A stretch of DNA of 64,000 bases from Pseudomonas sp. Marseille-Q3773 (GTDB lineage: Bacteria; Pseudomonadota; Gammaproteobacteria; Pseudomonadales; Pseudomonadaceae): NCBI RefSeq assembly GCF_916618955.1, contig NZ_OU745390.1, forward strand, positions 4,402,001 to 4,466,000, given 5' to 3'. The notes below the pieces were generated by a model, which had not been told where the DNA came from, made no database searches, and saw only the letters and a list, made by a program, of their open reading frames with translations. This document shows, in pieces, positions 12,112 through 21,752 of this stretch. Both the position numbers and the translations under genes were made by a program. Numbering within the stretch: position 1 is the stretch's first letter; every line of letters begins with the position of its first letter.

Positions 12112-12987
12112 CAGCTCGCTCTGTTCGGACGCGCACAGCGCCAGCAGGTAGTCCCACACGACCCGCAGGCGCACCGACTTGTGCAGCTCGCGACGGGTGC
12201 AGATCCAGTAGCTGCGCTGGATGGTCTCGCCAGGCAGGACGCGAACCAGTGTCGGATCGTGGCGGGCCATGTAGTTGGGTAGCACGGCAATGCCCAGCCC
12301 GGCGCGGGCGGCGGCCTGTTGAGCGATCACGCTGGTGCTGCGAAACACCACGTTGGGTGTGCGGCAAAAGCTGTTGAGGAATAACAGCTCCTGGCTGAAC
12401 AGCAAGTCGTCGACGTAGCCGATCCAGCTGTGACGGGCCAGGTCTTCACGGTTGCGCAGCGCTGGCGCACGATCGAGGTAGGCCTGGCTGGCATACAGGG
12501 CCAGGCGGTAGTCGGTGAGCTTACGGGTGATCAGCAGGTCGGCGCTGGGGCGTTCCAGATGGATGCTGATCTCCGCTTCGCGGTTGAGAATGCTGACGAA
12601 GCGCGGCACTGCCACCAGTTCCACTTCCAGGCCGGGGTAACGTTCGAACAACGCATTCATTCGCGGGGTGAAGAACATGATGCCGATGCCTTCGGTTACC
12701 CCGAGGCGAATCTTGCCCAGCGGGGTAATGGCCTGGGTGATTTCTTCCTGCGCCAGCAGGGCGACATTTTCCATGGCTTCGGCGTGTTTGAGCAGGGCCT
12801 GGCCCGAGGGGGTCAGCTCGTAGCCTTGGGCATGCTGCACGAATAGCGCAGTGCCCAGGCTCTGCTCGATGTTTTCGATATGCCGGGCCACGGTGCTGTG
12901 GGTGGTGTTGAGGCGCTTGGCGGCGGTAAGCAGGCGGCCGCTGCGCTGCAACTCGAGGAAAAACCGCAGATCGTTCCAGTCGAACAT
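12100..12987 (-). CDS. LysR-family transcriptional regulator
   Basis: The 295-residue LysR protein has an N-terminal winged helix-turn-helix (FDWNDLRFFLELQRSGRL, then RLNTTHSTVARHIENIEQ, within residues 2-55) and a substrate-binding domain. Its sequence resembles the LysR group that acts on neighbouring oxidoreductases. The start at 12987 (MFDWND) gives the normal family beginning; the frame continues to 13065 without a better start. It is divergent from the GMC dehydrogenase 167 bp away, so it probably controls that gene and the transporter. The effector is unknown. Confidence 0.85.
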   Translation of the reverse strand: MFDWNDLRFFLELQRSGRLLTAAKRLNTTHSTVARHIENIEQSLGTALFVQHAQGYELTPSGQALLKHAEAMENVALLAQEEITQAITPLGKIRLGVTEGIGIMFFTPRMNALFERYPGLEVELVAVPRFVSILNREAEISIHLERPSADLLITRKLTDYRLALYASQAYLDRAPALRNREDLARHSWIGYVDDLLFSQELLFLNSFCRTPNVVFRSTSVIAQQAAARAGLGIAVLPNYMARHDPTLVRVLPGETIQRSYWICTRRELHKSVRLRVVWDYLLALCASEQSELLAQ

Positions 12988-13154
12988 GCTAGTCCCTATG
13001 CTCCAGGCGCGAGTTTTTGTAGGAGCGCACCGTTGCAGTGATGGTCGCTGTGCCAAAAAACGCACAGCGGCTGCGCGAAATCTCGTGTTTCCTCCACGAA
13101 ATTACTCACTAAGATGGTTCGGGACAAGAATAAAAAACAGGCGCGAGGTTGCAT

Positions 13155-14801
13155 ATGCCATCAGCCGATTCTGTTTTCGATTACGTGGTTGTGGGCGCCG
13201 GTCCTGCCGGATGCCTGTTGGCCAATCGTTTGTCCGCCGACCCCTCCTGCCGCGTGTTGCTGCTCGAAGCCGGTGGCCGCGACAACTATCCCTGGATCCA
13301 CATTCCCGTCGGCTACCTCTACTGTATTGGCAACCCACGCACCGATTGGTGCTTCAAGACCGAGGCACAGCCCGGGCTGGGCGGCCGCGCGCTGGGTTAC
13401 CCGCGAGGCAAGGTACTGGGCGGCTGTTCCTCGATCAACGGCATGATCTACATGCGCGGCCAGGCCGCGGACTATGACCGTTGGGCCGAGCAAGGCAATG
13501 ACGGCTGGGCATGGAAGGACGTGTTGCCGCTGTTCAAGGCCAGCGAGAACCACTTCGCCGGTGCCAGCGAACACCATGGCGGTGAGGGCGAATGGCGGGT
13601 TGAACGCCAGCGCTACAGCTGGCCGATTCTCGATGCTTTTCGCGAGGCCGCCGAGCAGAGTGGCATCGGCAGGGTCGATGACTTCAACACCGGAGACAAC
13701 CAGGGCTGTGGATACTTCCAGGTCAACCAGCGCAGCGGTGTGCGCTGGAACGCCTCCAAAGCCTTCCTGAGGCCGATCCGGAACCGCCCCAACCTTACAG
13801 TGCTGACCGGCGTCCAGGTTGACCAGGTGCTGCTCAACAATACCCGGGCGCGAGCAGTGAAAGCGCTGTGGCAAGGCGACTGGCACGAGTTTGCGGCCCG
13901 TCGCGAGATCGTGTTGTGCGCCGGGGCGGTGGGGTCGCCGGGCATCCTGCAGCGTTCCGGCATCGGCCCGCGCCCGCTGCTGGAACGCCTGGGTATTGGC
14001 GTGCGTCACGACATGCCAGGTGTAGGGGGTAACCTGCAGGACCACCTGCAACTGCGGTTGATCTATCAGGTCCGCAATACCCGCACCCTGAACCAGATGG
14101 CCAACACCCTGTTGGGCAAGATGGGCATGGGCCTGCGCTATCTCTACGACCGCAGCGGCCCGTTGGCCATGGCCCCGAGCCAGCTGGGTGCGTTCGTGCG
14201 CTCTGGCCCGGAGCAGACCACGGCCAACCTGCAGTACCACGTGCAACCGCTGTCACTGGAGCGCTTCGGTGAACCGCTGCACCGTTTCCCGGCTTTTACC
14301 GCATCGGTGTGCAACCTGCGCCCGGCCAGCCGTGGGCGTATCGATATCCGTAGCGCCGACATGACCAGCACGCCGCTGATCGACCCCAACTACCTCAGTA
14401 CCCCGGAGGACCTGCGCGTCGCTGTCGATGCCATTCGCCTGACCCGACGCATCGTCCAGGCCCCTGCCCTGGCCGCCTTCGAGCCGAGGGAATATCTGCC
14501 AGGCCCAGCCCTGCAAACCGAGGAAGAGCTGCACGAGGCTGCTGGCGAGATCGGTACTACAATCTTCCATCCGGTCGGCACCTGCCGCATGGGCAACGGC
14601 GCAATGGATGTTGTGGATAACCAGCTGCGGGTGCATGGCATCCCCGGCCTGCGCATCGCCGATGCCTCGATCATGCCGCAGATCACTTCCGGCAATACCT
14701 GTTCACCCACCCTGATGATCGCTGAAAAGGCGGCGCAACTGATCCTCAAAGGAGCGGCTACCCAGACCTGTCTGAACGAAGACGCAATACCGACGCCCTG
14801 A
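13155..14801 (+). CDS. GMC-family FAD-dependent oxidoreductase (alcohol/choline dehydrogenase-like)
   Basis: This 548-residue glucose-methanol-choline flavoprotein has the ADP-binding motif VVGAGPAGCLLANRL near 12-26, the GMC signature GYPRGKVLGGCSSINGM near 80-97, and a C-terminal catalytic region HPVGTCRMG with His472 and an Asn at about 514 (SGNTCSPT). That is the His/Asn pair of many alcohol-oxidising members. The true choline dehydrogenase BetA is normally linked to betB and betI, which are absent, so a non-choline alcohol is more likely. The ATG at 13155 follows GAGG; the upstream TTG is rejected. An MFS importer gene follows, suggesting uptake then oxidation of one substrate. Confidence 0.87.
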   Translation: MPSADSVFDYVVVGAGPAGCLLANRLSADPSCRVLLLEAGGRDNYPWIHIPVGYLYCIGNPRTDWCFKTEAQPGLGGRALGYPRGKVLGGCSSINGMIYMRGQAADYDRWAEQGNDGWAWKDVLPLFKASENHFAGASEHHGGEGEWRVERQRYSWPILDAFREAAEQSGIGRVDDFNTGDNQGCGYFQVNQRSGVRWNASKAFLRPIRNRPNLTVLTGVQVDQVLLNNTRARAVKALWQGDWHEFAARREIVLCAGAVGSPGILQRSGIGPRPLLERLGIGVRHDMPGVGGNLQDHLQLRLIYQVRNTRTLNQMANTLLGKMGMGLRYLYDRSGPLAMAPSQLGAFVRSGPEQTTANLQYHVQPLSLERFGEPLHRFPAFTASVCNLRPASRGRIDIRSADMTSTPLIDPNYLSTPEDLRVAVDAIRLTRRIVQAPALAAFEPREYLPGPALQTEEELHEAAGEIGTTIFHPVGTCRMGNGAMDVVDNQLRVHGIPGLRIADASIMPQITSGNTCSPTLMIAEKAAQLILKGAATQTCLNEDAIPTP

Positions 14802-14820
14802 CCAGGGTGCGTGCAAGAAC

Positions 14821-14846
14821 CGGCGGCTTGCGGTCGAAAGCCGCCG
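14821..14846. other. Hairpin between GMC oxidoreductase and MFS genes
   Basis: CGGCGGCTT and AAGCCGCCG form a perfect 9-bp stem with an 8-base loop in the 98-bp intergenic gap. No T run follows, so it is more likely an mRNA stabiliser or partial attenuator than a full terminator. Confidence 0.5.
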
Positions 14847-14899
14847 ACAGTGGAACAACAACAATAATCACTGTGGCCTGCGGGCCGAGGACAGCAACG

Positions 14900-16519
14900 A
14901 TGTCGGATTACATCCACGAGCAGAGTGCGGCGGCCAGCAGCCCCAGCCGTCGTGAAGAACGCAAGATCATTTTCGCGTCATCCCTCGGGACGGTTTTCGA
15001 GTGGTATGACTTTTTTCTCTATGGCGCACTGGCTGCGGTCATCAGCAAGCAGTTCTTTGCTGGTGTAAACGACACCACCGCGTTCATCCTGGCCTTGATG
15101 GCCTTTGCCGCCGGCTTCCTGGTCCGGCCGTTCGGTGCATTGGTGTTCGGCCGTCTGGGCGACATGATCGGGCGCAAGTACACCTTCCTGGTCACTATCG
15201 TGCTGATGGGCCTGTCCACCTTCGCCGTCGGGCTGTTGCCCACCTACGCCAGCATCGGCATTGCCGCACCGATCATCCTGGTGGTCCTGCGCATGCTGCA
15301 GGGGCTGGCGCTGGGCGGTGAGTACGGCGGTGCGGCGACTTACGTTGCCGAACACGCACCGCCGGGCAGGCGTGGCTTCCATACCGGTTTCATCCAGTCC
15401 ACTGCCACGCTCGGCCTGTTGCTGTCACTGGTGGTCGTGCTCGGCAGCCGCTATATCAGTGGCGATGAGTTCGAAACCTGGGGCTGGCGCCTGCCATTTC
15501 TGTTGTCGATCGTGCTGCTGGGCATTTCCACCTGGATCCGCCTGAGCATGCACGAGTCGCCGGCCTTCGTGAAAATGAAGGCCCAGGGCAAGGTCAGCAA
15601 ATCGCCGATCCGTGAGTCGTTCACCTCCTGGCCTAACCTCAAGGTGGTGCTTACCGCCTTGTTCAGCATCAACGCAGGGCAAGCGGTGACCTTCTACACG
15701 GCGCAGTTCTATGTACTGTTCTTCATGACCCAGATGCTGAAGATGGACCCGGCCCAGGCCAACACCCTGTTGATCATCAGCGTGGTGATCGGTGCACCGT
15801 TCTTCGTGTTCTTCGGCTGGTTGTCGGACCGTATAGGCCGCAAGCCAATCCTGATGCTTGGGCTGCTGCTGGCTACCGTACTGTATTTCCCGCTGTTCAA
15901 GGCGCTCAGCCATTACGCCAACCCACAGATCGACGCCGCCAGCCGTCAGGCGCCGATCGTGGTAACTGCCGACCCGCAAGGCTGTACCTTCCAGTTCGAC
16001 CCGGTAGGCAAGGCGCGTTTCGACAGCCCGTGTGACAAGGTCAAGACTTTCCTGGTCAAGCAGGGCCTGCCCTACAGCTCGGTGGATGTTGCCGGCAGTG
16101 ATGTGGTGGTCAACATCGGTGACAAGACCATCAACGGCTTTGACGAAGCGGCCATGCGCGCGGCGGTGGAGCAGGCCGGCTACCCGGCCAAGGCCGACCC
16201 GTCGCAGGTCAACCAGGTGATGGTGGTGGTGCTGATCGTGGCGATGATCCTGATCGCCACCATGACCTACGGCCCGCTGGCGGCGGTAATGGTCGAACTG
16301 TTCCCGACCCGCATCCGCTACACCTCCATGTCGCTGCCCTACCACATCGGTAACGGCTGGTTTGGTGGCTTCCTGCCGACGGTGTCGTTTGCGCTGGTGG
16401 TGTATACCGGGGATATTTTCTATGGGCTGTGGTACCCGGTGCTGGTGACCGGGGTCAGCCTGGTGGTGGGAATCTTCTGCCTTAAAGAAACCAAGGACGT
16501 GGATATCGACAAGGTCTGA
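14900..16519 (+). CDS. MFS transporter, metabolite:H+ symporter (ShiA/ProP-like)
   Basis: The 539-residue product has the 12-helix MFS plan with the MHS-family motifs FEWYDFFLYG near 33 and GRLGDMIGRKYTF near 83-95, and the second-half repeat GWLSDRIGRKP. Between helices 9 and 10, on the periplasmic side, sits an extra soluble segment (about residues 340-435, including GCTFQFDPVGKARF and a second cysteine), absent from ordinary family members of about 430 residues. The ATG at 14900 follows GAGG; the open frame before it has no good start. It is in line with the GMC oxidoreductase and probably imports its substrate with protons. Confidence 0.87.
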   Translation: MSDYIHEQSAAASSPSRREERKIIFASSLGTVFEWYDFFLYGALAAVISKQFFAGVNDTTAFILALMAFAAGFLVRPFGALVFGRLGDMIGRKYTFLVTIVLMGLSTFAVGLLPTYASIGIAAPIILVVLRMLQGLALGGEYGGAATYVAEHAPPGRRGFHTGFIQSTATLGLLLSLVVVLGSRYISGDEFETWGWRLPFLLSIVLLGISTWIRLSMHESPAFVKMKAQGKVSKSPIRESFTSWPNLKVVLTALFSINAGQAVTFYTAQFYVLFFMTQMLKMDPAQANTLLIISVVIGAPFFVFFGWLSDRIGRKPILMLGLLLATVLYFPLFKALSHYANPQIDAASRQAPIVVTADPQGCTFQFDPVGKARFDSPCDKVKTFLVKQGLPYSSVDVAGSDVVVNIGDKTINGFDEAAMRAAVEQAGYPAKADPSQVNQVMVVVLIVAMILIATMTYGPLAAVMVELFPTRIRYTSMSLPYHIGNGWFGGFLPTVSFALVVYTGDIFYGLWYPVLVTGVSLVVGIFCLKETKDVDIDKV

Positions 16520-16554
16520 TGGCAAACGCGCAAGGGCGCTCCTCAATCCCCCAT

Positions 16555-16585
16555 AAAAAAACCGGCTGTAAAAGCCGGTTTTTTT
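16555..16585. terminator. Bidirectional rho-independent terminator
   Basis: A6-7-ACCGGCT / AGCCGGTTTTTTT form a 13-base symmetric hairpin with a GTAAA loop, so it has a T run on either strand. It ends the MFS transcript from the left and the plsC-gmhB-glyS-glyQ transcript from the right. It is also the right edge of the accessory block. The rest of 16586-16714 is AT-rich with no gene; it holds a consensus DnaA 9-mer at 16701-16709. Confidence 0.93.
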
Positions 16586-16714
16586 ATGCCCCGAAAAAAC
16601 TTATGCACGATTTTCAGAAAAAGGTCATACAGAAAAATAAGTAACTAATTCAAGGATTTAGCTATTACTTCAAGCATCTCATCCAAAAATTGCACACAAG
16701 TTATCCACAGATGA

Positions 16715-17485
16715 TCAGGCGATTTGTTCCTGAGGGTTTTCTTCCGCTGGCGGCAGCGAACCCATTGCCCGCTGGGTTGCTTCATTCCATGCTGCGGCGC
16801 GGTCGTTGAGCTCGGCGATTGCACGAGGCCCGGTACCATTGGCGTACATGGGTTCGCCAATCACCACCTCGATGGTTCCCGAACGTTTGCCCCAACCAGC
16901 CTTTGGCCAGAATTTACCCGCGTTGTGCGCGATCGGCAGCACCGGCAGCCCGGCATTCACCGCCAGCGCAGTACCCCCACGGGAGAACTTGCCAATGGTA
17001 CCGAACGGTACGCGGGTACCTTCCGGGAAGATCAGCACCCAAATTTTCTGCTTGAGCAGTTCATCACCTTTGCTCGCTACCTGGCGCAGGGCTTCCTTGG
17101 GATTGTCACGGTTGATCGCGATCGGCCGCAGCATGGCCATGGCCCAGCCGAAGAACGGCACGTACAACAGCTCGCGCTTGAGCACCTGGCTCAGCGGCGA
17201 GAAGTACTGGGAAAGGAAGAAGGTTTCCCATGTGCTCTGGTGGTTGGACAGGATCACGCAAGGCTCATCCGGCACGTTTTCGGCGCCGGTGACCTTGTAA
17301 TCGATGCCCAGGATGGTGCGCACCAGGAACAAGGCGCAGCGGCACCAGTACACGTTGATGAACGTGTAGCGCTTGGGGAAGGACAGGAACGGCGCGACGA
17401 AGAAGCTCAGCGAGCACCACAGCAGCGAACTGGTGCCCAGCAGCAGGTAAAAAAGAAAGATTCTGATCGCCTGCAGGATCGACAT
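16715..17485 (-). CDS. plsC: 1-acyl-sn-glycerol-3-phosphate acyltransferase (PlsC/LptA-like)
   Basis: This membrane enzyme acylates lysophosphatidic acid to phosphatidic acid in phospholipid synthesis. The 256-residue product has an N-terminal hydrophobic helix (about 6-40), the catalytic box NHQSTWE with His82 and Glu87 (HX4E where most PlsC proteins have HX4D), and the FPEGTR motif near 141. It corresponds to the origin-linked acyltransferase that follows gyrB in P. aeruginosa. Start MSILQAIR at 17485 is preferred because related proteins begin with MSxxQAIR; an ATG five codons upstream (17500) is also possible. It is the last gene of the leftward glyQ-glyS-gmhB-plsC run. Confidence 0.88.
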   Translation of the reverse strand: MSILQAIRIFLFYLLLGTSSLLWCSLSFFVAPFLSFPKRYTFINVYWCRCALFLVRTILGIDYKVTGAENVPDEPCVILSNHQSTWETFFLSQYFSPLSQVLKRELLYVPFFGWAMAMLRPIAINRDNPKEALRQVASKGDELLKQKIWVLIFPEGTRVPFGTIGKFSRGGTALAVNAGLPVLPIAHNAGKFWPKAGWGKRSGTIEVVIGEPMYANGTGPRAIAELNDRAAAWNEATQRAMGSLPPAEENPQEQIA

Positions 17486-17546
17486 AGTGGCTTGTACCAT
17501 TGCGGGGCATGCCCGCCTGAGAAAAATGCGCCCGAAGGCGCACTGT

Positions 17547-18074
17547 TTAAATTAGTTCTCTGGCGATAGCTGCCAGATCGTCGAAAATCAGTGTAGTTTC
17601 CGGGACACCTTTTTCCAGGGTCCGCTCGCCCTTGCCGGTTTTCACCAACACCGGTTGGGCATCGACAGCCAAGGCAGCTTCCAGGTCACCCTTGCTGTCG
17701 CCGACGAACCAGACGCCTTCAAGGCCGACCTGGTAATGCTCGGCAATCGCCCGCAGCATGCCAGGCTTGGGTTTACGGCAATCGCAGCCTTCGTCCGGCC
17801 CGTGCGGGCAATACACGATGAGGCCCACCTCGCCACCTTGCTCGGCCACCAGTTCGCGCAGGCGCGCGTGCATGGCCTCGAGGGTGGCCAGCGGGTAATA
17901 GCCGCGGGCAATGCCGGACTGGTTGGTGGCGACAGCCACCGTCCAGCCTGCCTTGCTCAACTGCGCGATCGCTGCGACCGAGCCAGGGATCGGAACCCAT
18001 TCTTCCAGCGTCTTGATGTAGGCGTCGGAGTCGTAATTGATCACCCCGTCACGGTCGAGAATCAGCAGTTTCAA
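17547..18074 (-). CDS. gmhB: D-glycero-beta-D-manno-heptose-1,7-bisphosphate 7-phosphatase
   Basis: GmhB is a HAD phosphatase in ADP-heptose synthesis for the lipopolysaccharide inner core. The 175-residue product has the catalytic LDRDGVIN box (Asp7 and Asp9), the ATNQSGIARGYY segment, and the zinc-binding cluster CPHGPDEGCDCRKPKPGM characteristic of the subfamily. It follows glyS by 3 bp. The rest of the heptose pathway is not in the window. Confidence 0.94.
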   Translation of the reverse strand: MKLLILDRDGVINYDSDAYIKTLEEWVPIPGSVAAIAQLSKAGWTVAVATNQSGIARGYYPLATLEAMHARLRELVAEQGGEVGLIVYCPHGPDEGCDCRKPKPGMLRAIAEHYQVGLEGVWFVGDSKGDLEAALAVDAQPVLVKTGKGERTLEKGVPETTLIFDDLAAIARELI

Positions 18075-18077
18075 GGC

Positions 18078-20132
18078 TTACCCCAGCAGCGAGATGTCGG
18101 CCACGCCCAGGAACAGGCCGCGCAGGCGGCTGAGCAGGGCATAACGGTTGGCACGTACCTTGGCGTCCTCGGCGTTGACCATCACCGCCTCGAAGAAGGC
18201 GTCGACCGGATCACGCAGGGCTGCCAGGCGGGCCAGCGATTCGCTGTACTGGCGTGCAGCTGCCATCGGTTGCACGGCCTGGTCGGCCTGCTGGATGGCC
18301 GAGTACAGGGAGAACTCGTTGGCGTTGTCGAAGTACTTCGGCTCGACCTGCTCGGCGATGGCGCCTTCGGCCTTGCTCAGCAAGTTCGAAACGCGCTTGT
18401 TCACCGCTGCCAGGGCCTCGGCTTCCGGCAGCTTGCGGAACGCCTGCACAGCCTGCACGCGCTGGTCGAAGTCCAGCGCCGAGCGTGGCTGCAGGGCCCG
18501 TACCGACAGGTAGGTGGCAACGTCGATGCCTTCGTCTTCGTAGCGCGCACGCAGGCGGTCGAAGATGAACTCCAGCACCTGTTCGGCCAGGCCGGCGGCC
18601 TTGACCTTGGCGCCGTACTGCTTGACCGCGAAGTCGACCGCAGCGGTCAGGTCCAGGTCCAGCTGCTTCTCGATCAGGATGCGCAGCACGCCCAGGGCGG
18701 CACGGCGCAGGGCGTACGGGTCCTTGCTACCGGTGGGCAGCATGCCGATACCGAAGATGCCGACCAGGGTATCGAGCTTGTCGGCGATGGCCACGGCAGC
18801 ACCGGTGAGGGTCTGCGGCAGCTCGGCGCCAGCACCGCGCGGCATGTACTGCTCGTTCAGGGCCAGGGCGACGTCTTCCGGCTCGCCGTCGTTGAGCGCG
18901 TAGTAGTAACCGGCGACACCCTGCATTTCAGGGAATTCGCCGACCATCTCGGTGGCCAGGTCGCATTTCGACAACAGGCCGGCGCGGCCGGCGCGCTGGG
19001 CGTTGCCGCCGATCAGCGGGGCGATGAAGGCAGACAGCTTGGAAACGCGCTCGGCCTTGTCGTACACGGTACCCAGCTGAGCCTGGAAGACTACGTTCTT
19101 CAGGCGCTCGTTGAAGGTTTCCAGCGGCTGCTTCTTGTCCTGCTTGAAGAAGAACTCGGCGTCGGTCAGGCGTGGGCGCACGACCTTCTCGTTACCCTGC
19201 ACGATCTGCTTCGGGTCACGGCTCTCGACGTTGGCCACGGTGATGAAGCGCGGCAGCAGCTTGCCTTCGCTGTCCAGTAGGCAGAAGTACTTCTGGTTGT
19301 CCTGCATGGTGGTGATCAGGGCTTCTTGCGGCACTTCGAGGAAACGCTCCTCGAACGAGCACACCAGCGGTACCGGCCACTCGACCAGGGCGGTCACTTC
19401 GTCCAGCAGCGCCGGTGGCACGATGGCGGTACCTTCCTGCTGCATGGCCAGCTCGGCGGTACGCTTGCTGATCAGCTCGCGGCGCTCGGCGAAGTCGGCC
19501 AGCACGTAGGCCTTGCGCAGGTCTTCGACGTAGTTGGCCGGGGTGGTGATGAGCACGTTTTCCGGGTGGTGGAAGCGGTGGCCACGGGATTCGCGGCCAG
19601 CCTTCTGCGACAGGATGGTGCAGTCGACTACCTGGTCGCCCAGCAGCATCACCAGCCATTGGGTCGGGCGCACGAACTCTTCACGGCTGGCTGCCCAGCG
19701 CATGCGCTTGGGAATCGGCAGGTCGTTCAGCGAATCTTCGACGATGGTCGGCAGCAGGCCGGCAGTGGCCTTGCCTGGAATGTGCTGGGAGAAGCGCAGC
19801 TTGGGGCCGCTCTGGTCGATTTCGGCCAGGTCCACACCGCACTTCTTGGCAAAGCCCAGGGCCGCCTGGGTCGGCTCGCCTTCGGCGTTGAACGCCGCCT
19901 GCAGGGGCGGGCCGTCGATGTTGATGCTGCGGTCAGGCTGCTGCACGTCCAGCTGGCGGATCAGCACGGCCAGGCGGCGCGGCGCAGCATAGACCTGCTT
20001 GCCGGTGTAATTCAGGCCGGCGGCCTGCAGGCCTTTCTCGATGCCGGCCAGGAAGGCTTCGCCGAGGCTGGCCAGGGCTTTCGGTGGCAGCTCTTCGGTG
20101 CCCAGTTCTACCAGGAAATCTTGAGCACTCAT
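18078..20132 (-). CDS. glyS: Glycyl-tRNA synthetase beta subunit
   Basis: The beta subunit of the heterotetrameric (alpha2beta2) glycyl-tRNA synthetase binds tRNA-Gly and is required for charging. The 684-residue product begins [20 protein letters not shown], the conserved family start, and has the usual length. Its ATG overlaps the glyQ stop by 4 bp. The opposite strand carries a 541-codon open frame that is an artefact of codon bias. Confidence 0.97.
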   Translation of the reverse strand: MSAQDFLVELGTEELPPKALASLGEAFLAGIEKGLQAAGLNYTGKQVYAAPRRLAVLIRQLDVQQPDRSINIDGPPLQAAFNAEGEPTQAALGFAKKCGVDLAEIDQSGPKLRFSQHIPGKATAGLLPTIVEDSLNDLPIPKRMRWAASREEFVRPTQWLVMLLGDQVVDCTILSQKAGRESRGHRFHHPENVLITTPANYVEDLRKAYVLADFAERRELISKRTAELAMQQEGTAIVPPALLDEVTALVEWPVPLVCSFEERFLEVPQEALITTMQDNQKYFCLLDSEGKLLPRFITVANVESRDPKQIVQGNEKVVRPRLTDAEFFFKQDKKQPLETFNERLKNVVFQAQLGTVYDKAERVSKLSAFIAPLIGGNAQRAGRAGLLSKCDLATEMVGEFPEMQGVAGYYYALNDGEPEDVALALNEQYMPRGAGAELPQTLTGAAVAIADKLDTLVGIFGIGMLPTGSKDPYALRRAALGVLRILIEKQLDLDLTAAVDFAVKQYGAKVKAAGLAEQVLEFIFDRLRARYEDEGIDVATYLSVRALQPRSALDFDQRVQAVQAFRKLPEAEALAAVNKRVSNLLSKAEGAIAEQVEPKYFDNANEFSLYSAIQQADQAVQPMAAARQYSESLARLAALRDPVDAFFEAVMVNAEDAKVRANRYALLSRLRGLFLGVADISLLG

Positions 20133-21076
20133 TGTGCAGCCTCCAGCTTAGCCAACACTTCGTCACGCAGTTCAGGGGTGGCCATCGGGAAGCCCAGGCG
20201 TGCGCGGGCTTGCAGATAGCTTTGCGCCACGTCCCGGGCCAGGGTACGTACACGCAGGATGTAGCGCTGGCGCTCGGTTACCGAGATGGCGCGGCGGGCG
20301 TCCAGCAGGTTGAAGGTGTGCGAGGCCTTCAGGACCATTTCATAGGTCGGCAGCGGCAGCTCCAGCTTGATCAGGCGGTTGGCTTCGCTTTCGTAGAAAT
20401 CGAACAGCTCGAACAGTTTCTCGACGTTGGCGTGTTCGAAGTTGTAGGTCGACTGCTCCACTTCGTTCTGGTGGAACACGTCGCCGTAGGTGACCTTGCC
20501 GAACGGGCCGTCGGCCCATACCAGGTCGTACACCGAGTCGACGCCCTGGATGTACATGGCCAGGCGCTCCAGGCCGTAGGTGATTTCACCGGTGACCGGG
20601 TAGCACTCGATACCGCCCACCTGCTGGAAGTAGGTGAACTGGGTGACTTCCATGCCGTTGAGCCAGATTTCCCAGCCCAGGCCCCAGGCGCCCAGGGTCG
20701 GCGATTCCCAGTTGTCTTCGACGAAGCGAATGTCGTGCACCAGCGGGTCCAGGCCAATGGCTTTCAGCGAGCCGAGGTACAGCTCCTGGAAGTTGGCCGG
20801 GTTCGGCTTCAGTACTACCTGGAACTGGTAGTAGTGCTGCAGGCGGTTGGGGTTTTCGCCATACCGCCCGTCGGCAGGGCGACGGCTAGGCTGCACATAG
20901 GCGGCGTTCCAGGTTTCTGGACCCACTGCGCGCAAGAATGTAGCGGTGTGGAACGTGCCGGCGCCTACTTCCATATCGTAGGGCTGAAGCACCACACAAC
21001 CTTGCTCGGCCCAGTAGTTCTGCAGGGCGAGGATCAGGTCTTGGAAGGTACGCACGGCTGGCGTAGGCTGGCTCAC
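20129..21076 (-). CDS. glyQ: Glycyl-tRNA synthetase alpha subunit
   Basis: The catalytic alpha subunit activates glycine. The 315-residue product begins [18 protein letters not shown] and contains class II synthetase motifs ([20 protein letters not shown], about 59-78). The frame has an earlier GTG at 21085, but AGGTGA ends 5-6 bases before the GTG at 21076, so that start is chosen. glyS overlaps by 4 bp. The divergent tag gene begins 84 bp away, with the promoters for both in between. Confidence 0.96.
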   Translation of the reverse strand: MSQPTPAVRTFQDLILALQNYWAEQGCVVLQPYDMEVGAGTFHTATFLRAVGPETWNAAYVQPSRRPADGRYGENPNRLQHYYQFQVVLKPNPANFQELYLGSLKAIGLDPLVHDIRFVEDNWESPTLGAWGLGWEIWLNGMEVTQFTYFQQVGGIECYPVTGEITYGLERLAMYIQGVDSVYDLVWADGPFGKVTYGDVFHQNEVEQSTYNFEHANVEKLFELFDFYESEANRLIKLELPLPTYEMVLKASHTFNLLDARRAISVTERQRYILRVRTLARDVAQSYLQARARLGFPMATPELRDEVLAKLEAAQ

Positions 21077-21159
21077 GAAATTCACCTGTATCTGGGGATG
21101 CGGATGTAAAGAGCGGGAGTATAACCTGATTCGCCTCGCCCTCTACTCATTGGAGCCTT

Positions 21160-21711
21160 ATGCCACGCTGCTTTTGGTGTACCGACGATCCGTTGTACCA
21201 GGCCTACCATGACCAGGAATGGGGAACGCCCCAGCGCGACCCGGCGTTGCTGTTCGAGATGCTTTTGCTCGAAGGGTTCCAGGCCGGGCTTTCCTGGATC
21301 ACCGTTTTGCGCAAACGCGAGCGTTATCGCGAGGTGCTGTATGGCTTCGATCCCGTGCAACTGGCGGCCATGAGCGACGAGCGGATCGAAGCGCTGATGC
21401 AGGACGCCGGCATCATCCGCAACCGCCTCAAGCTCAAGGCTGCGCGGCGCAATGCCCAGGCCTGGCTGGCTGTGGATAACCCTGCACAATGGCTCTGGTC
21501 GTTCGTCGGCGGGCAACCGAAGATCAACCATTTCGCCAGCCGCAGTGAGGTGCCAGCGGTAACCGAGGAGGCCAAGGCCATGAGCAAGGCCCTGCAGAAG
21601 GCCGGCTTCACCTTCGTCGGCCCGACCATCTGTTACGCCTTCATGCAGGCCACCGGCATGGTCATGGACCACACCACCGATTGCGATCGCTACGCCGCCT
21701 TGTTGCGCTGA
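21160..21711 (+). CDS. tag: DNA-3-methyladenine glycosylase I
   Basis: Tag removes 3-methyladenine from alkylated DNA, starting base excision repair. The 183-residue product has the family N-terminus (MPRCFWCTDDPLYQAYHDQEWG) with the zinc-site Cys4, the LEGFQAGLSWITVL segment, and the C-terminal HTTDCDRY holding the remaining zinc ligands. It is on the opposite strand to glyQ and precedes the lipid A acyltransferase by 41 bp. Confidence 0.95.
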   Translation: MPRCFWCTDDPLYQAYHDQEWGTPQRDPALLFEMLLLEGFQAGLSWITVLRKRERYREVLYGFDPVQLAAMSDERIEALMQDAGIIRNRLKLKAARRNAQAWLAVDNPAQWLWSFVGGQPKINHFASRSEVPAVTEEAKAMSKALQKAGFTFVGPTICYAFMQATGMVMDHTTDCDRYAALLR

Positions 21712-21752
21712 GGGGTTACAATGCGCGCCTTGCTGAAATAAGGAATTCGCCT

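Noticed and set aside
13155..14801. Calling the GMC oxidoreductase choline dehydrogenase (BetA)
   Set aside because: No betB or betI accompany it, it pairs with an MFS transporter, and the family covers many alcohols; choline use genes here are 20 kb away.
17655..19280. 541-codon plus-strand frame opposite glyS
   Set aside because: Low-complexity Gln/Gly/His-rich translation typical of an antisense reading of glyS.
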